From the NCBI GenBank assembly GCA_907163375.1, contig CAJQUW010011254.1, positions 124,001 to 188,000 of the forward strand: a stretch of DNA of 64,000 bases, read 5' to 3'. Below, piece by piece: positions 1-11,958 of the stretch; position 1 is the stretch's first letter; each line of letters begins with the position of its first letter. This DNA is from Prostheceraeus crozeri. Lineage: Eukaryota; Platyhelminthes; Polycladida; Euryleptidae. The translations under genes and the position numbers were made by a program. Below the pieces are notes generated by a model that did not search any database, was not told where the DNA came from, and saw only the letters and a list, made by a program, of their open reading frames with translations.

Positions 1-590
1 AAGTCATTGGTGCATGTAGTCTCCTCTCGCTTTGGCAACGGCCTCATAGCGCCTCTTCATGCTACAAATTAGTCTCCTTATATCAATATGGGGTTATTCT
101 ATCTCGTTCCGCCTCCAATGCAATTTATGGCTCCTGAATGGGTAGAGGTTGACTCATGCGGATTTTTACTCTTCGCCACAATATTACCCACACATGTTCA
201 ATACAATTTGTGTTCAATGGGGTTTAAGTCCGGGATTTCGTTGCTCAATTTATGCGTTCAATTGCTTCTTCCAGATACTAGTTCACAATTATAGCACGAT
301 GAGGCCTTTTTCATCCATCAGAATAAAATTCTGACTTATGATTCCGGCATGCGCCTGACTACACGTTGGCAAATTTCATCGCGATTTTAGCTGGCTCCTG
401 TTAAAGAACCGTCTTGAATATTATGTGAGGACAAATCTGTTTTGTCTTGCATACTGATTCCGCCCCTAACCATAGCAGAACCAGCTCCAAACCTGTCATG
501 GCAAATCATGTTGAAGTGAAACCTCAGATTCCGTTCTCGCTGAGCTCCTTCCCTTCGATCAGCCATATCCAGACAAAGTTCCGCTTCCAA
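1..590 (-). pseudogene. Tc1-like transposase relic (C-terminal two thirds)
   Basis: Read on the minus strand this is a decayed Tc1-family transposase, the enzyme that cuts and pastes its element at TA sites. From 590 downwards one sees the conserved AMVRGGISM block of the catalytic core (ORF 590-387). About 300 bp further on comes DLNPIEH, which carries the third catalytic residue, then a SMKRRYEAVAKARG-like C-terminal end near base 30. Frames shift several times and stops interrupt it, so it is inactive. The N-terminal DNA-binding part and the inverted repeats were not found. The element probably continues left of the window. The family is confident, the exact ends are not. Confidence 0.8.
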
Positions 591-802
591 TATTCCAATA
601 TCCCTCCTGCAGTTTCAGTCCTTCTAATTGCTTATTGCATGTCTCTGAAGTGCAATCTGACAGAATTCAGTATATTTTTCAAATATTTCAAATATATTCA
701 AAATATTTTTATTTGATTGAAAGCTATATTATACAATATATTAATCATCATGAACATTGTGACATCAGGCAGAGATTTCGAAAATATGCAGCATAATGTA
801 CT

Positions 803-1820
803 TTGCTTACTTATAAAATTCTTGAACTTTTCGTTCAATTTGATGGCATCGCTATGGGATCATCCCTAGCACCTACTCTAGCCTCTTTTGCCATGAATAT
901 GGTTGAAAGTCAAATTAAAAAATCTGATTTTCCGATATATTATCGACGCTATGTCGATGACATTTTTGCGATTTTTAAAGCTGAATCTGAAGCTGAAGAT
1001 TTCCTTACGTTACTTAATTCCATTCATAGTAACATCCAATTTACCATCGAAAAAGAAGATAATCAACAATTTACGATTCTTGGATGTGATGGTCAGTTTT
1101 CATAATTCCTCTTTTGCGACTGCGTGGAGAGTCCGACCTACGAATACTGGAACTTACGTTCCTTTTGCTTCTTACGCTCCAATGAAATACAAAAAGTCTG
1201 CGGTTCGTTCCTTGTTTATCAGAGCTAAACGCCTTAGTAGTTCGCATAATAATTATGAGAAAGCTTGTGAGGAAATCACCAGCATTTTTCTCAGTAATAA
1301 TTACCCTCTCAAGTTGATCGAGTCTATCAAACGTGAAGTTGAAAATAATACCACTACTGATGAAAGTAAAACGGCTATTTTTTGGTCATTACCGTACGTC
1401 AAAGAGAAAGAGCGCGAGACTTTAAAATCTGTTCAAGTTATTAATTCTATGTTAGATAAAACTGATTATAAATTGCAGGTTGCATTTAAAACATTTAAGA
1501 CCGCTACTATTTTTCCCAACAAAGACAAAGTCTCTCCGTGTTTATCATCGAACATAGTCTATGAGTTTAAATTTCGACAGTGCTCAAACTGTTATATAGG
1601 TGAGACACGGAGACATCTATCTACGAGAGTGACAGAACATTTGAAAGGCAAGCCTAAGCCAACTGAAATCACCCACCACCCGCATGAGGCAAGCTTAATG
1701 GACTTCAAGGTCATCTTTAAAACAGCTCACACTCGTATCGCTGAAACACTGTGCATCAAATCAACCAGTGCCCACCTAATTAATGAGAACTGTTCATCAA
1801 TTCCGCTGCACATGTTCTAA
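803..1820 (+). pseudogene. Penelope-like element: RT C-terminal part plus GIY-YIG endonuclease
   Basis: This is a 5'-truncated Penelope-like retroelement. The first part (803-1105) has the reverse-transcriptase sequence FDGIAMGSSLAPTLA and the catalytic box RRYVDDIFAIF. The second part (ORF 903-1820) continues from FLDVMVSFHNSS to a C-terminal GIY-YIG nuclease region with VYEFKFRQCSNCYIGETRR, then a conserved EH (TRVTEH). GIY-YIG is the endonuclease that these elements carry after the RT. The two parts lie in different frames and cross at about 1075-1085, so one frameshift has occurred. The missing 5' half of the RT and the frameshift make it non-functional. About 130 bp of 3' flank with a hammerhead-like motif follows. 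Confidence 0.85.
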
Positions 1821-1909
1821 TTTTAGCTTTTTTTCCAACTGTTTTAAGTGAGTTGTGTTGTGACCATGCAGTTTGTATATAACCCTTTGTTTCCTTTGAT
1901 TGTATTGTC

Positions 1910-1938
1910 CTGAAGATGAGTTTTTAATAAACTCGAAA
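1910..1938 (+). other. Hammerhead-ribozyme-like core in the Penelope-like 3' flank
   Basis: The bases CTGAAGA (1910-1916) are followed by a perfect 6-bp stem (1918-1923 with 1929-1934, loop TTAAT) and GAAA (1935-1938). This is the layout of a hammerhead core, CUGANGA - stem II - GAAA. Penelope-like elements are known to carry hammerhead motifs in their terminal repeats. Stems I and III were not established here, so this may be only half of the motif or chance. Confidence 0.35.
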
Positions 1939-2084
1939 TCGATTGACAACATGGTCATCTTTTCCTGCACAAAAAGTTTGGGCTCCTTATCTTATTATAA
2001 AATTCTATAATTACACAACACATGATGCACCAAACTGGATAGTTGAAGTGGATCCTTGAGGCACATGTCAGCGTTTTCAGTACT

Positions 2085-2970
2085 ACTTGCAGCTGCAGCG
2101 AAAACATGCAAAACTGCCTTCTAAATTTTTTATTAAGAAAGAGTACACAAAAGCAAGCTGGGTGCTGCTTTCAATTAACATACACATAGTATGCACACGG
2201 GGGGTGGGGAGAAACTCGACCTACTGTGTCGGCTGCAGGAGATGGATTCATCACAAATCCTCAGGGATTGTGGGAGCACTGAGAGCTGATCCCAACTTCA
2301 AATGTAGAAGATGCTGTGGTGATGTCCCTCCCCCGAAAGCAACAACCAGCATGTTCAGATTGGCCAGGATCAATATGAACTTACTCCACAGTTTTGTTAT
2401 CTCGGAGACATGCTTGGTCAAGCAGGTGCCTGCAGTGACGTTGTGACGGAAAGAATCATGTGTGCAATGTGCATGGAAGAATTTTCGAGAGCTGCTTCCC
2501 ATTCTTACGAACAGCAGCATTTCCTTCCGAAGTCGAGGCAATGTTTTCAACATGTGCGTGCGAAGTGTGATGATGTATGCCAGTGAGACGTGGCCATAAC
2601 TATGGATGACCTCAATCGTTTGAGTCGCAGTGACAATGGGGTGATCAGGTGGATCTGTTTAAAACGGCTAGCTGATCGGGTTCCTGCTTAGGATCTCAGG
2701 AGGGAGACGGCTTGGCATTCATCCATTGGAAGCTGTCATTCGATGTGGAAGACTCCGCTGGTAATACGCCTTTTAGGAGGTAAAAGGACGCAAGGCAAGG
2801 GAACGACTGAAGAAGAGGTGGTGCGACAACGTGCGAGCCGACTTCAAGGCGTTAAACCTTGGGCGTATTGACGTTCAAATCGGAACGCGTGGAGAACCGC
2901 CGTTTGCCGACGTCCAACACTCGAAACACGCGGGGGGGAAATGGACGATAAATCGTGGAGTAAGTGAGTG
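2085..2970 (+). pseudogene. Non-LTR retrotransposon 3' relic (post-RT region)
   Basis: This decayed plus-strand coding sequence resembles the region after the reverse transcriptase in a large family of animal non-LTR elements. A cysteine-rich zinc-binding stretch (YCVGCRRWIHHKSSG ... FKCRRCC, 2215-2320) is followed, after a frameshift, by CYLGDML (about 2398). Further on come a SETWP-like remnant (2580-2600), a block reading DLNRLSRSDNGVIRWIC (about 2610-2660) and RCGRLRW (about 2740-2760). Several frameshifts and stops show that it is dead. The RT core and 5' end are missing, as is usual for 5'-truncated copies. The exact clade was not assigned. Confidence 0.65.
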
Positions 2971-3482
2971 ATGGTGGGTCCACACTTCTTGACAATAGCC
3001 TAAGATTTATGCATATTTTAATTTCATAATAGGAGCAACAGGAGTAGTACAACATCTAGTCAGAAGTTATAACCATGAACCTCTGATGCATACGGCTGCG
3101 ACACGAAAGTAACGGGTGTGCCTGTTGGTTTAGTATGATCACGTTATTTCTAACATTTATATATTATATGAACCATCGAATAAATATAAACATGTTGATG
3201 TCTCCACGACCTTAAGTGACTGCTTCGCTGATTACCTAACGTTGATTGCTACGATGCAAGTTGTCAGCTTAATCGTTGTTATAAGTAAATGAAATAGAAA
3301 TTTGAATTCTCGTTTTCATTTTCGTGAAGTAAAGTAATTTATAGATGACACAAACTGATTCACTAGAATGCATTACATTTTGTTATGTGGAACATTGCAA
3401 CCACCAGTTAAATGTCTGGCATTTCGTGGCGTGTCCTTTACACACAAGTACAAGTATTAGCACGTACTGAATGGTTGCAACC
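2971..3482. other. No gene seen
   Basis: AT-rich sequence without a supported ORF, splice-bounded exon or repeat structure. Confidence 0.5.
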
Positions 3483-4262
3483 AGAGTAGGATATATAGAT
3501 AGAGTGTCAACTCGAAAAAGTATCTGTATACAGTGAAAATTTGTATATGAAAAGATTCAATTTTTGCGGAGATTACGTTCCCGTGGTCCAAAAAAATATT
3601 TGAGCAGTTTTGAAAAAGTCAAAATTTTGCCAATTTATATACTACCGAGATGACGCTCCTATATAAGTAGCATGAAACAAGTTGGATATCAAAAGGAATG
3701 AATATTTGCTAATAAGCAATTCAACTAAGCGGAAATTAAGCTGATTATCAAAAGAATTTCATGATCCGTACTATAATGGAGGTCTTCAATGAAAAAATCG
3801 CGATATTACTCGTGCTTTTTTGGCTGAAATTTCAAGTTTTTAATTTAATTTTTACCGGCATGATTTTATGATTCACTAAATTCATTTTTCATTTCTTGGA
3901 TCAGAATAGTGATGGGGACCCATTTACATCTTTCAAATTTAATTGAAATCATTGTCTTTGATTATGTGACTTTGCTCTGCCAGTGGAAGGTTCCTTGTGA
4001 TATGATCACACTTAAGAAAGCACTCCTGAGGTTGAGCATGAAAGTAATAGGAACCCATCGAATTGCTAATTTAACGAACATTAAATCTCCAAGGCTGTCA
4101 TGACACTGAGAATCTGTAAAATACCATCATTCCTTCAGCATTACAATCATGATCATTCAATTCCGTGGTAATTTCTTCAGAACTGCAAAACTTAGCATAC
4201 CTCATTTGGCAACAATTACCAACTATGTCCCCGTCGAGTTCATTTAATAAAATCGAAGGTGT
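3483..4262 (+). repeat. Dispersed non-coding repeat, copy 1 of 2
   Basis: About 780 bp that recur in reverse orientation at 42430-43205, at roughly 80% identity by eye. Shared landmarks are the GAGTAGG..GTGTCRACTC start, GCGGAGATTRCGTTCCCGTGG (here near 3575), the TTGGATATCAAAAGGAATGA block and the CAATTCCGTGG block near 4165. No ORF is conserved between the copies and no terminal inverted repeat was found, so its class is unknown. Confidence 0.75.
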
Positions 4263-5408
4263 ATGCACATTGGGGATTTAAGAAATGCGGAGTTACCACT
4301 CTACCTAATATACGTACTGAAAAAAATGAAAATGATTAATTAAAAAATGATTTGTGCACTTATTTGCCTAGGACTTTATGTAACACTGACTGCATATAAT
4401 TTAAGAATTTTCCTGTTCGAGGTTTCGGTTCCCCGTTTATCTAATTTGATACACGCAACTTCAATATTATGCATATTAGTACTTTATTACCTTCTAAATA
4501 ATGTATGCTATCATTTAAACCTCATGATTACAAGTATGATCTAAGTAGCCTCTTATCATTTTATTAGCGTGTGATGATCGATTAATTGTAATGGTAAGTG
4601 CATCATCATTTTCTGCAGCGACACTCTGGAACAACAACTCAATACAATTATTGTTTATCACGCAATTGTAAGTGCTGCTGTACAGATAAATTTAAATGCA
4701 TCAAGTGCCAGATTACAGATTGAAGAATATATTCCAGCTTGTGCATAGCAACTATTGTCCGTGTCATGGTATAGAGGAAGTTGGATGTTGTATAGATAGA
4801 GGATCAATTATAGCAGCATTCCACCCTTATAAGGACTGCGCAAAAGTACAGCTGTTGGATTCTTAATTTTGTGACTAGAAAATAGATTATCTGCAGACCC
4901 GAGGTGAATAAGTTAAAGAAAAATAATGACCGTTAATGCCTAAAATTTCAAGTCTGACAATTATTGCTACAAATATCAAACTAGAAAAAATGAAATTGCA
5001 GTAACGTGCTTAAAAGCGCATGGCAGTTAATAACAGGAAGATGTTCACAGATTTGAACAATTTAAGCAGCCGTACAAAGTTGTTTTTAGATATTTGGCCT
5101 TACCTTCTATTTCGCATTTTTTCCTTTTTCTGAGATTTTGCACGACGTTTCGGTAATCACGTACAAATGAATCAAATCAGTCTTTACAAACATCTAAGAG
5201 CAACCTATACCCAAAGCTTAAATGTAAAATGGAGAGATATCAATGATCTGCCTGTGAGAAAGCGGGAAATGCCTTAAGTTTCAAAAAACCTTCAACCTAG
5301 CATCAAAAAATACAATAAAAAGGTAAATGGTATGGCGATGCAAAAGTCTATACAATTTTTCGCAAAAAGAAGCCGCAGACGTTTTCTTGCCTGCGGCTTG
5401 GTGTTTAC
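4263..5408. other. No gene seen; AT-rich
   Basis: Contains only short hydrophobic AT-driven ORFs (for example 4347-4544), which I regard as chance. There is no recognisable repeat or exon. Confidence 0.5.
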
Positions 5409-5459
5409 CTCTGTTGTCTTCGGTGTAGAATTTCCAGTAGACTTCACATCGATATACAA
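5409..5459 (-). CDS. Possible exon of the minus-strand host gene (weak)
   Basis: On the minus strand a CAG acceptor (5460-5462) precedes 17 open codons, LYIDVKSTGNSTPKTTE, before a possible GTAAAC donor at 5408-5403. The amino-acid makeup (Ser/Thr/Lys-rich) resembles the other host exons and the position would follow the exon at 6310-6211. The donor is not optimal and the frame stays open past it for about 20 codons, so the end is uncertain. Confidence 0.3.
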
Positions 5460-6210
5460 CTGTATGACTGTGTAATTCACAATTAGCGTAGACAAGCATT
5501 TTTTATCAAGCCGGAAAACTCGACTTTTTTTTTAAAGACTGCAATGAGGATTTTCATTTTTCTGAAAATGTTTGAATGCAGAATGAGCTTGTAACTTGGC
5601 AAATGTGTCTATAAATCGGTTGACCACAATGAGTCACGTAACTGTACCATACATGCATTTGTGTAAAACATTGCAAGCAGGATGAAACATTCAGTCAAAT
5701 TGCCATTTGTGTGGTGTTGGCATGGCGAATTAATGGTTCACTTTGTATGAAAACCCTACACGCATGAATACGTTTGCATGCAAATTACACAACAGTTACG
5801 AGATTTCATGACCATCTGGCAGCAGATGTCTGTTGATGTCAGCAAACGGGAGGATCATGATTATAGGCTGTACTCGTAATCGAGAAACGCACTCCCTTGA
5901 ATTTCTGCAAATCCGTTAGTTAAAATAGTAAAGAAAAAAACTAGCTTTTACTCGACGTTTCGATGTCTGTATAAACGAGATTTTATCCATAAACAGAGGA
6001 GAACATAAGAATCAGACCGCCGCTATTGTCTTTACACCAATGAATAATTCTTCCAGTTTATACTATGCTACACTATTTATAGCACATTGATCGACTGGTC
6101 TCAGTATCTAGACGGCCGAGCCGACAGCTGTCAATAAAATGTCATTTTATAGTGTATGTCTAGTTCGCATTGTATAATATCGGAAAAGAAAGATAGAAAC
6201 CGATACTTAC
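5460..6210. other. No gene; Penelope-like terminal remnant near 5950-6010
   Basis: Most of this stretch shows nothing. Around 5945-6000, read on the minus strand, a run with ATCGAAACGTCGAGTAAAA after a small stem resembles terminal sequences of Penelope-like elements. No coding part is attached. Confidence 0.35.
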
Positions 6211-6310
6211 TTTCTAAAGTCTTCAAATCGAGAGGTAGCTCAAACCGGGACGTTTGATGAATCGCAGAAGCGTCGATGTTCATCAAGTCTTGCGCCAAGT
6301 GACTTCCGAA
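6211..6310 (-). CDS. Exon of the minus-strand host gene
   Basis: A 100-bp exon with a clear acceptor (polypyrimidine run then CAG, AG at 6312-6311) and a strong donor GTAAGTAT (6210 downwards). Only the frame starting at the first base is open throughout. It reads FGSHLAQDLMNIDASAIHQT and continues to PLDLKTLE, ending after the first base of a codon (phase 0 in, phase 1 out). I do not recognise the protein. It is assigned to the same gene as the exons at 14.3, 25.3, 29.2, 33.4 and 44.4 kb because of strand, spacing and splice quality. The phase link to the exon at 14.3 kb is not proven, and at least one intervening exon may be missed. Confidence 0.6.
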
Positions 6311-8365
6311 CTGAACAAACGAAAGAGAGAGACAATAATGAGTTGTTCAGATCGTCAAAGATCGACGAGAGAACAAGGTAAAATCGTTGACGCAGCAGCC
6401 GGAATGTGAAATTGTCTATGCTTGCATAATAGTTCTCTCTGTATCCTATGAGATTCCCCCTTTTACTAAACACCAATCTCTTGTATCTAACAAATTGTCG
6501 TGCAATTCTATTACTTGTTTATTACCATCCTGATCAATCGTTTGCTTGAAATAGCAATGTCCATTGTTAATTACACAATTTAGCGATCAAACTGCGCTGA
6601 ATGCTCTCAACCAACATCAAATATAATTTCACAAAGTAATATTATTGACAGACAATTGTAACGTGCTGAGATTGAAAATGAACAGACGATCATTTGCCAC
6701 CATCGAAAGTGTGTCAGTTATCAGTCTTGATGGGTTATTATGAAACGTACATCAAGTGTATAGTACTGCAAAATCATTAACTTGTACTGTGATGCGCATC
6801 TGATGTAGAACAATGTCAGCTTGATTTAATGAACCAGTCCAAGCTATTGTGTAAGTCCATAATTATGATTTCTGATTTCAAAGGCATGTCAAGAAGAAGA
6901 ATAATGATGCTAAAAAACATTCTTACATCAACAAATTGTTGGTGAGGTAAAAGTAAGCATTATGTGATAACATGGGAAAATGTGCCGACTATCAAAAGTC
7001 CGCTATACATGCTTAAATGACTATTACGACCATTGATAAGAGATTTCTTATGAAATATTAGACACTAAGACGTTCCTGACTTTGAATAGCAAGATTCTCT
7101 TTTTTGTATCTATCCTGCTCCTGGATCTGCTGCTGCTGCCAAACATCTATCATTCAACATTGTTCGTCGCTTTTTTGTTGATGGGCGGCAAGATGTGAAT
7201 GTGAACTGCCGAAGTTTTCTCGCTTGACTGATATGAGAAAATGACAAATATTCTTCGCATTTTCCTGAATACGGTAGTGATCTCGTCGCCCAGTTGCTAA
7301 TGGCATGGGCTAGCTATGTGGGGGTTTGCAGTTCGAAATCTACAGCAGCAGGAGGAATTATAAACGGAGGAAGGAATAGGAATCACTAATTCGATAAAAA
7401 CACAGCTTTAAGAACCGTTAGATTCTGGCTCTGACTAGCTCGAACTTCAAGATCGGCCATGAAAAAAAGTCAAGAATATAAACATCGAAATCTTCCTACA
7501 TGCTTCTTGGGCAGCACAAGTATCATAAAAAACCTTGAGTTAATGACACTGACCGATATACAGTAATGTACGAAGTCAGACCTGGCATTGTGCCTTAAAA
7601 TGATCAGTACATAGAATTGATAAATCAACAAAAACACCAAATTCATCAAGGAGCGCTTTCGTCTGTTCTATTTCATGTTGAACAGTGAAGTGAGCAACAA
7701 ATATGCGGCGTGACGATGTTAGTACAAAAGTCGAAGTGAACAATCACAATCAGTTCATATTGAGCTCCATTTTCAGTTGAAATGGGAAGACTTGAACAGT
7801 TGCCATTTCATCCAATGTCAGGAATCATCAGAAGGCCTAGTTCACATCTCCCAGCATTGACACGAATCCCTATTTGAAGTTGCAGCCATACCCGGCCAAA
7901 TTTGAACAGCATTCAGATTGAAATGTCTTAAAGCTGAGGTTAATGCAAATTAACTCAATAATTGTAATTATTGATTTTCCCAAAAAATCGAAGTTTGTTC
8001 AAAGTTCTAATGCCGCCTTTCCTCTATTGATTTAAAACTAGATGTTCCATCCCATGAGCTTTTAAAACATCTTCAACATGGAACAGCCCCATTTTTTAAA
8101 ACACAGTCCTCTCTACGTTTCCACTAATTCTTAAAATCATAACTGAAGACTGATTTGACAAGACGAACAATTTCAGAAATTAATAAATAAACCCAGCACT
8201 TCCCAACAGTCCTACGAAGGTTGACTAATCAATGAATAGAACCACGACCAACGAGAATTTCAGAATCTGAAATTTTAAACCTCACGAATTGGCATTAGTA
8301 AATGAGAGCAACACAAAACACCAAAAGGATAACGAAGCAACGTATTTAGACATGAAAGAATAATC
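6311..8365. other. No gene seen
   Basis: Long intron-like stretch. I saw no coding exon, transposon protein or terminal repeat in it. Confidence 0.5.
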
Positions 8366-8367
8366 TA

Positions 8368-10173
8368 CACCATTTCCAGTTTAATTTCAGTCCCCGTCAC
8401 TTATATTTCAGATATCATCAAATTAATTTCAGCTATGGTAATTTATATTTCAGACAAGGTCAATTTAATTTCAGATATCTTTTGTGCTCTTTATTCATAA
8501 AACATGACTGCGCTTATTGATCCATTGGGGCCTACTGTTCTTGACATACAAAAATTGAAAGCGCTGATGCAGCAGATAGGCCCATCATATCACAACTATG
8601 CGCATGCATCTTCATGCAAATGCACGTTGAAACTAAAATAGCGAAAAAGAAGCCTGTATTCGCAATCTGGAATCAGTGTCTCCTTTGGACATGAAATGCT
8701 TCGAAGCAATCATATGACACTATAGCCATAAAATATTCTCTGCTTTTATTATAATTCCTTGTATATCGCTACTCCTCCCATACTGTTTTTCCCTGAAGAC
8801 TTGAACATAGATGATAAAACTACATTTCGCTTGCATCACTTGCTATATATTTGCATTTCAAAATACATTTGAACACAAAAAACTTTTCAAAAAGTCATCA
8901 AAAGTCACATGCCGACTTGCATATCTTGCAAGTCTATGGCTCTCGAATGGAAGGACAGAGAATGATTGAAGCAACGAAGACAGTCTTGCATTGATACTTG
9001 CGTCACAGCATGATTGACTTCGTCTTCCAATCGGCGCATTCTTTGCTCACCAAGGGGTATTTCTCCTGCCGTAACTGGAGGATTGCCCAATGCAGTCTTG
9101 ACATGATTCTTTATTTTGCTCCAAATATTCTCAATTGGATTAAGCATACACGAATAAGGAGATAGTCTAAGCAATTCTGCACCATTGAATTCAGGTTCTT
9201 CAAAGACCCTTTCAAATCGACAATGGCATGGGGCATTGTCGGAAATCACAACTACAGAATTCAAATCATGTCCGGCAGAGCTGTGCGCTCTCAGCATGGA
9301 GCGAAGCCACTCATTGGCGTCATCGGCCTTAAAATTGCCTCGACGCGTGGTAAAGCCAGTCAGTCCAGTGGACATCATCCCTAAGATTAGGTGTAAATTT
9401 GGACCTTTTGAATTTGGCAGAATTATTTTTGCCCGATCACCTCAGCGAGACCAACCTTTTGTCCTTTTGCAAAACAGGTTGAAGTTTGTTTCGTCAACGA
9501 ATATCAGCTGCCTGCCGTCTCTTAGGTACTCCGACATCTGAAGACAACATTCTCTCCTCTTACTCTTGTTTTGATTGCTGTTCATTGACTGTGGCTCTTT
9601 ATGGATTTTCTTCAATGTCATGATATGACCATCCAAATAATTGCCAACAGTGGAGACAGAGACGGAGTTGCTGAACGCTTGGCGAATCCTTTCTGCAGCC
9701 TGCTTCAGGGTCGTTTGACTGTTCTCTTCAAACCATGAGATTACGGTTTGTATCTGCTCAGGTGAAAGCTTTTTCGTCTTGTATCCACCACGTTTCTTGA
9801 ATTGAATTCGATTTTGACGAATCCAATGATACGCTGTCTTCTTGCTGATTTTTGGCAAACGTGCTGTACCTATCCAGTCGTCACCATTGTCAGCTGCAGA
9901 AAGGATTCGCTCTCTATCAGTGAATGAATGCTTTGAGTAGCTGCCTCTCACTGTTGGCTCATCCACACTGTCGTCAATGCTTAACAGACATCTTGTCATC
10001 AGAAAATCCTGCCAAATTGTGACTTAAAGCATTTGAAATCTGATCACAATATTTGAAATACAAATGCTTTGAAAATTTTCGAGGATATCTACCTCAGACA
10101 GGTAGCAGCTGAAATATAATTGGTATCTTCTGAAATTAAAATGACTATGTCTGAAATTAAACTGGAAATGGTG
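8368..10173 (-). mobile_element. Nearly intact Tc1/mariner-superfamily DNA transposon (DD35E)
   Basis: A 1,806-bp element with matching termini CACCATTTCCAGTTTAATTT at both ends (inverted), flanked by TA on each side (8366-8367 and 10174-10175), as expected of this superfamily. Inside both ends the motif WWATTTCAG is iterated about every 21 bp: five copies at the left end (8384-8480) and three in inverted form at the right end (10100-10165). Such arrays are typical transposase-binding sites. The element encodes one transposase on the minus strand with a single in-frame stop. Confidence 0.85.
8905..9999 (-). pseudogene. DD35E transposase (IS630/Tc1/mariner, DDE_3 type), one in-frame stop
   Basis: The transposase of the surrounding element, about 364 codons, reads in one frame from 9999 to 8905. 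The N-terminal third is a helix-turn-helix region (KISKKTAYHWIRQNRIQF, then a second one around LSPEQIQTVISWFEEN). The catalytic core shows FVDETNFN (first Asp, about residue 169), VVISDNAPCH (second Asp) and LNPIENIWSKIK (Glu). There are 35 residues between the second Asp and the Glu. A single TGA at about 9441-9439, between KGWSR and GDRAK, splits the frame; everything else looks intact. A stop this isolated suggests recent inactivation or a sequencing error. Confidence 0.85.
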
Positions 10174-10175
10174 TA

Positions 10176-10689
10176 TAATCCACATAACTGCGAATTGTCC
10201 GTGACGTTCTATGGTTTCTGTAATTACCGATGCACAAAGTTGCGGATTGTTAATAATATTTACGGTATAGTCAGCACTAGAAATATATATCAATTTCAAG
10301 ACTATGAAAACAGCAGAATACTTAAATTAACATTATCCAAAATATTTGAATTAGATTTGAAATCTGAATATTAAAGTTAATAAAACAAAATTAAATTAAT
10401 TATACTGTGAAATATATAATTTACACTATTCACAATGCAGACTCGCAAGTCCATAGCCTCTGTATACTATTAGGTGAATAGAAATTATGATTAATATACG
10501 CTTTCTTATAGCTGCGCATTTCATGAGAGTAGTGCAATGAAATTTGCAGCAAACTTTACTTCATTAGAAGTAAAGAAAAGTATTGATCACATGATTAATC
10601 TGATTGAACCCATCTAAACTAGAATCAATTAAATAACTGTACCTTACAACACAAAAGTAAAACACATAATTTGACAGAAGGAAATTAAT
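10176..10689. other. No gene seen; AT-rich
   Basis: AT-rich sequence to the right of the DD35E element. Short ORFs here run out of the transposon end and are not credible genes. Confidence 0.5.
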
Positions 10690-10766
10690 GCGCCTCCTGG
10701 TGACTTTGAACCACCAACCTCTGGCATTCTAAGTCAAAGCTCTACCAACTGAGCTATCGACGGGCG
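10690..10766 (-). repeat. tRNA-like sequence (tRNA-derived, probably SINE head)
   Basis: On the minus strand the 77 bases start GCCCGTCGATAGCTCAGTTG with an A-box (TAGCTCAGTTGGTAGAGC) and later a B-box-like GGTTCAAAGTC. These are internal promoter elements of RNA polymerase III. The two sides of the acceptor stem (GCCCGTC and the 3' GAGGCGC) do not pair well and the anticodon arm is irregular. It is therefore more likely a decayed tRNA copy or SINE head than a working tRNA gene. Confidence 0.55.
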
Positions 10767-11053
10767 ACAGTATGACATAAGTCCTCAATTGAAGAATCTG
10801 CGTAATCCAATCAGATGGCTTCATACACCAAGACAACATAGCATTAACCGTCAAAACAAAATACTAATACCAAGATATCGGGGTAATTCAGTATCAGTAA
10901 CACACATCACTTGCTTAAGTAGGACTATACATCAGCTGTGAGAATTTTGGAACCAATCATGATGAAATCAACAATTTACGACCACCATGTAGAAAGTAGT
11001 TGCTATTGCAATTTTAACAATTTTCAGGTCATTGATTTGGCGTCTGACGATCA

Positions 11054-11094
11054 CACTTTGAATAACCACTTTGAATAACCACTTTGAATACCAC
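11054..11094. repeat. Short tandem repeat, three units of ACTTTGAATAACC
   Basis: Three consecutive copies of a 13-bp unit, the last one slightly shorter. Confidence 0.8.
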
Positions 11095-11234
11095 TGAATT
11101 GTTTTCCTTCGTTTTTAGGGTTCGGGTTTGCTGCTCTTCTCGTGCGATTTCCTTACGGGTATATGTTAGAATGCATTTTTTGAATATTCCTTAACTTTGT
11201 TTACCCTCTTTAGTATAAATAATTACCGCATGGG

Positions 11235-11408
11235 GTTGATCTACTTGTCAAGTGCATGGCTTAGCCATCTTTTGGTCAGGAGGTCTAAGTCCCGAAGATG
11301 TCTTTGCAAGTCGGCAGGAGGGGCATCTGGACTCACCGCTACAGTTGAAGTCTGACTACGTCAGCACCGCCAACGCCCCCAGCGGGGAGTTGTGACTTTA
11401 AAGCTTCA
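11235..11408 (+). repeat. tRNA-derived SINE, copy 1
   Basis: A tRNA-like head (ATGGCTTAGCCATC ... GGTCTAAGTCCCGAAG) is followed by a body containing GTCTGACTACGTCAGCACCG and ending near CCCCCAGCGGGGAGTTGTGAC. The same head-body arrangement recurs at 30696-30890, so this is an interspersed SINE family. Read as transcribed on the plus strand. Confidence 0.7.
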
Positions 11409-11958
11409 TTTTCTCATAAATAACTACAGTGGACTATTTAGCTTCAAAATACAATAAATGTATTTCAAATTAAAAAAAGATATGCCTTAAAATAAAGCAT
11501 TGAACCACAAAATGTTAAAAAGATTAGGAATTTAAGCATGAATGAACCTCAAATTAGATTGTTGTTACATAGGCATATGAAATAATTTAGACACTTACAA
11601 TGACAATATTCTATGCAATGAGCCGTTCTCATGAATATGTCGAGTAGAAGTCTATAAAATCACTTGTGTTTTAGAAATATGGTTTGTGTAAAAGGTACGA
11701 AAACAAAGAGCATTGCGTGAAAAAAATATTAATGGTAGATAAGGAAAACGTGAAACACAGTGCACCATTATCAACAATTTTTATCTGAAGTTCAATTATT
11801 TTAATTTGAATCCAAGTAAGTTTATTTTTGAGGTCGATTAATGTAAGCAAGTATAAAAAATGAAAACTCTTGTTATCAAACCACAGAACAGTACTTCAGG
11901 TACTTGAACACTGAACTTGAAAATTCTGAAACTATACCAGAGCTTCATATCTCTCAAC
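11409..11958. other. No gene seen
   Basis: AT-rich intron-like sequence. Confidence 0.5.

Noticed and set aside
4347..4544. Small hydrophobic protein gene
   Set aside because: AT-rich intron-like context and Leu/Ile/Tyr codons expected by chance; no promoter, splice sites or family.
10024..10374. ORFs on both strands at the right end of the DD35E transposon
   Set aside because: They run across the terminal repeat and the iterated ATTTCAG motif; not conserved coding.
10690..10766. Functional tRNA gene
   Set aside because: A and B boxes are present, but the acceptor stem does not pair and the anticodon arm is irregular; a tRNA-derived relic is more likely.
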